Of a stretch of DNA of 34,008 nt, positions 33,993 to 34,008 are shown in pieces; positions within the stretch are counted from its first letter, which is position 1, and each line of letters begins with the position of its first letter. Source of the DNA: Planctomycetaceae bacterium. GTDB taxonomy: Bacteria; Planctomycetota; Planctomycetia; Pirellulales; PALSA-1355. Made by a program: the position numbers and the translations under genes. The notes under the pieces are model-generated. The model did no database searches. It was not told the origin of the DNA and saw only the letters and a program-made list of their open reading frames with translations. Location of the stretch: contig PLYM01000159.1 in the NCBI GenBank assembly GCA_003153375.1, positions 1 through 34,008 of the forward strand, in the 5' to 3' direction.

Positions 33993-34008
33993 AGGTAGAC
34001 CTCAGGCG

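Noticed and set aside
1-34008. Mobile elements, prophage, CRISPR arrays, toxin-antitoxin or restriction genes
   Set aside because: No transposase, integrase, regularly spaced repeats, att-like duplication of the tRNA-Leu 3' end, or defence gene was seen in any frame.

Overview
The window looks like a chromosomal segment of a planctomycete, most likely Pirellulales-like. The case rests on gene content: two PSCyt2/PSD1 (DUF1549/DUF1553) proteins each followed by a DUF1501 protein, a third orphan DUF1501, a PEP-CTERM surface protein, PQQ-type and NHL beta-propeller proteins with signal peptides, and GC-rich coding DNA throughout. I saw no rRNA, CRISPR array, insertion sequence, integrase or phage gene. 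Taxonomy and functions are inferred from motifs only; no search was run.

Layout. (1) 1-3711: a non-coding leader with foldable RNA, a PEP-CTERM protein gene, a strong convergent terminator, a PilT-like ATPase with a zinc-ribbon N-terminus on the minus strand, a tRNA-Leu(CAG) with its own promoter and terminator, and a tiny Lys/Ala/Pro-rich basic protein. (2) 3785-14302: seven plus-strand genes with short gaps. They encode a Tat-exported xylose-isomerase-like TIM barrel, an ATC-hydrolase-like protein, a cytochrome-type PSCyt1/DUF1549/DUF1553 protein, a DUF1501 protein, an enolase-superfamily enzyme, an MFS transporter of the ACS type and a cytoplasmic alkaline-ceramidase-like hydrolase. This reads as one catabolic locus for a small organic or sugar acid, with exported and cytoplasmic parts; the substrate cannot be read from the DNA. 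(3) 14378-19292: a non-heme bacterioferritin-like protein, then a second DUF1549/DUF1553 plus DUF1501 pair. This second DUF1549 protein lacks the N-terminal cytochrome module and carries a beta-sandwich insertion.

(4) 19470-21152: an AT-rich promoter region, a DUF2089 zinc-ribbon/HTH protein and a membrane-anchored TPR protein, probably one operon. (5) 21159-26125: a secreted PQQ-like beta-propeller (minus), a PadR repressor with a near-ideal promoter overlapped by a palindromic operator, a 643-residue membrane protein with a HAAS-like segment in the same operon, and a secreted NHL beta-propeller (minus). (6) 26323-33992: a short alkyl-sulfatase-type metallo-beta-lactamase protein, a glucose-dehydrogenase-like MDR enzyme, two small multi-spanning membrane proteins of unknown role, two exported alpha/beta hydrolases, an orphan DUF1501 and a secreted redoxin.

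The best candidates for undescribed biology are the seven-gene catabolic locus around the first DUF1549/DUF1501 pair, the PadR-HAAS operon with its 500-residue unknown extracytoplasmic part, the DUF2089-TPR pair, and the structured leader upstream of the PEP-CTERM gene.
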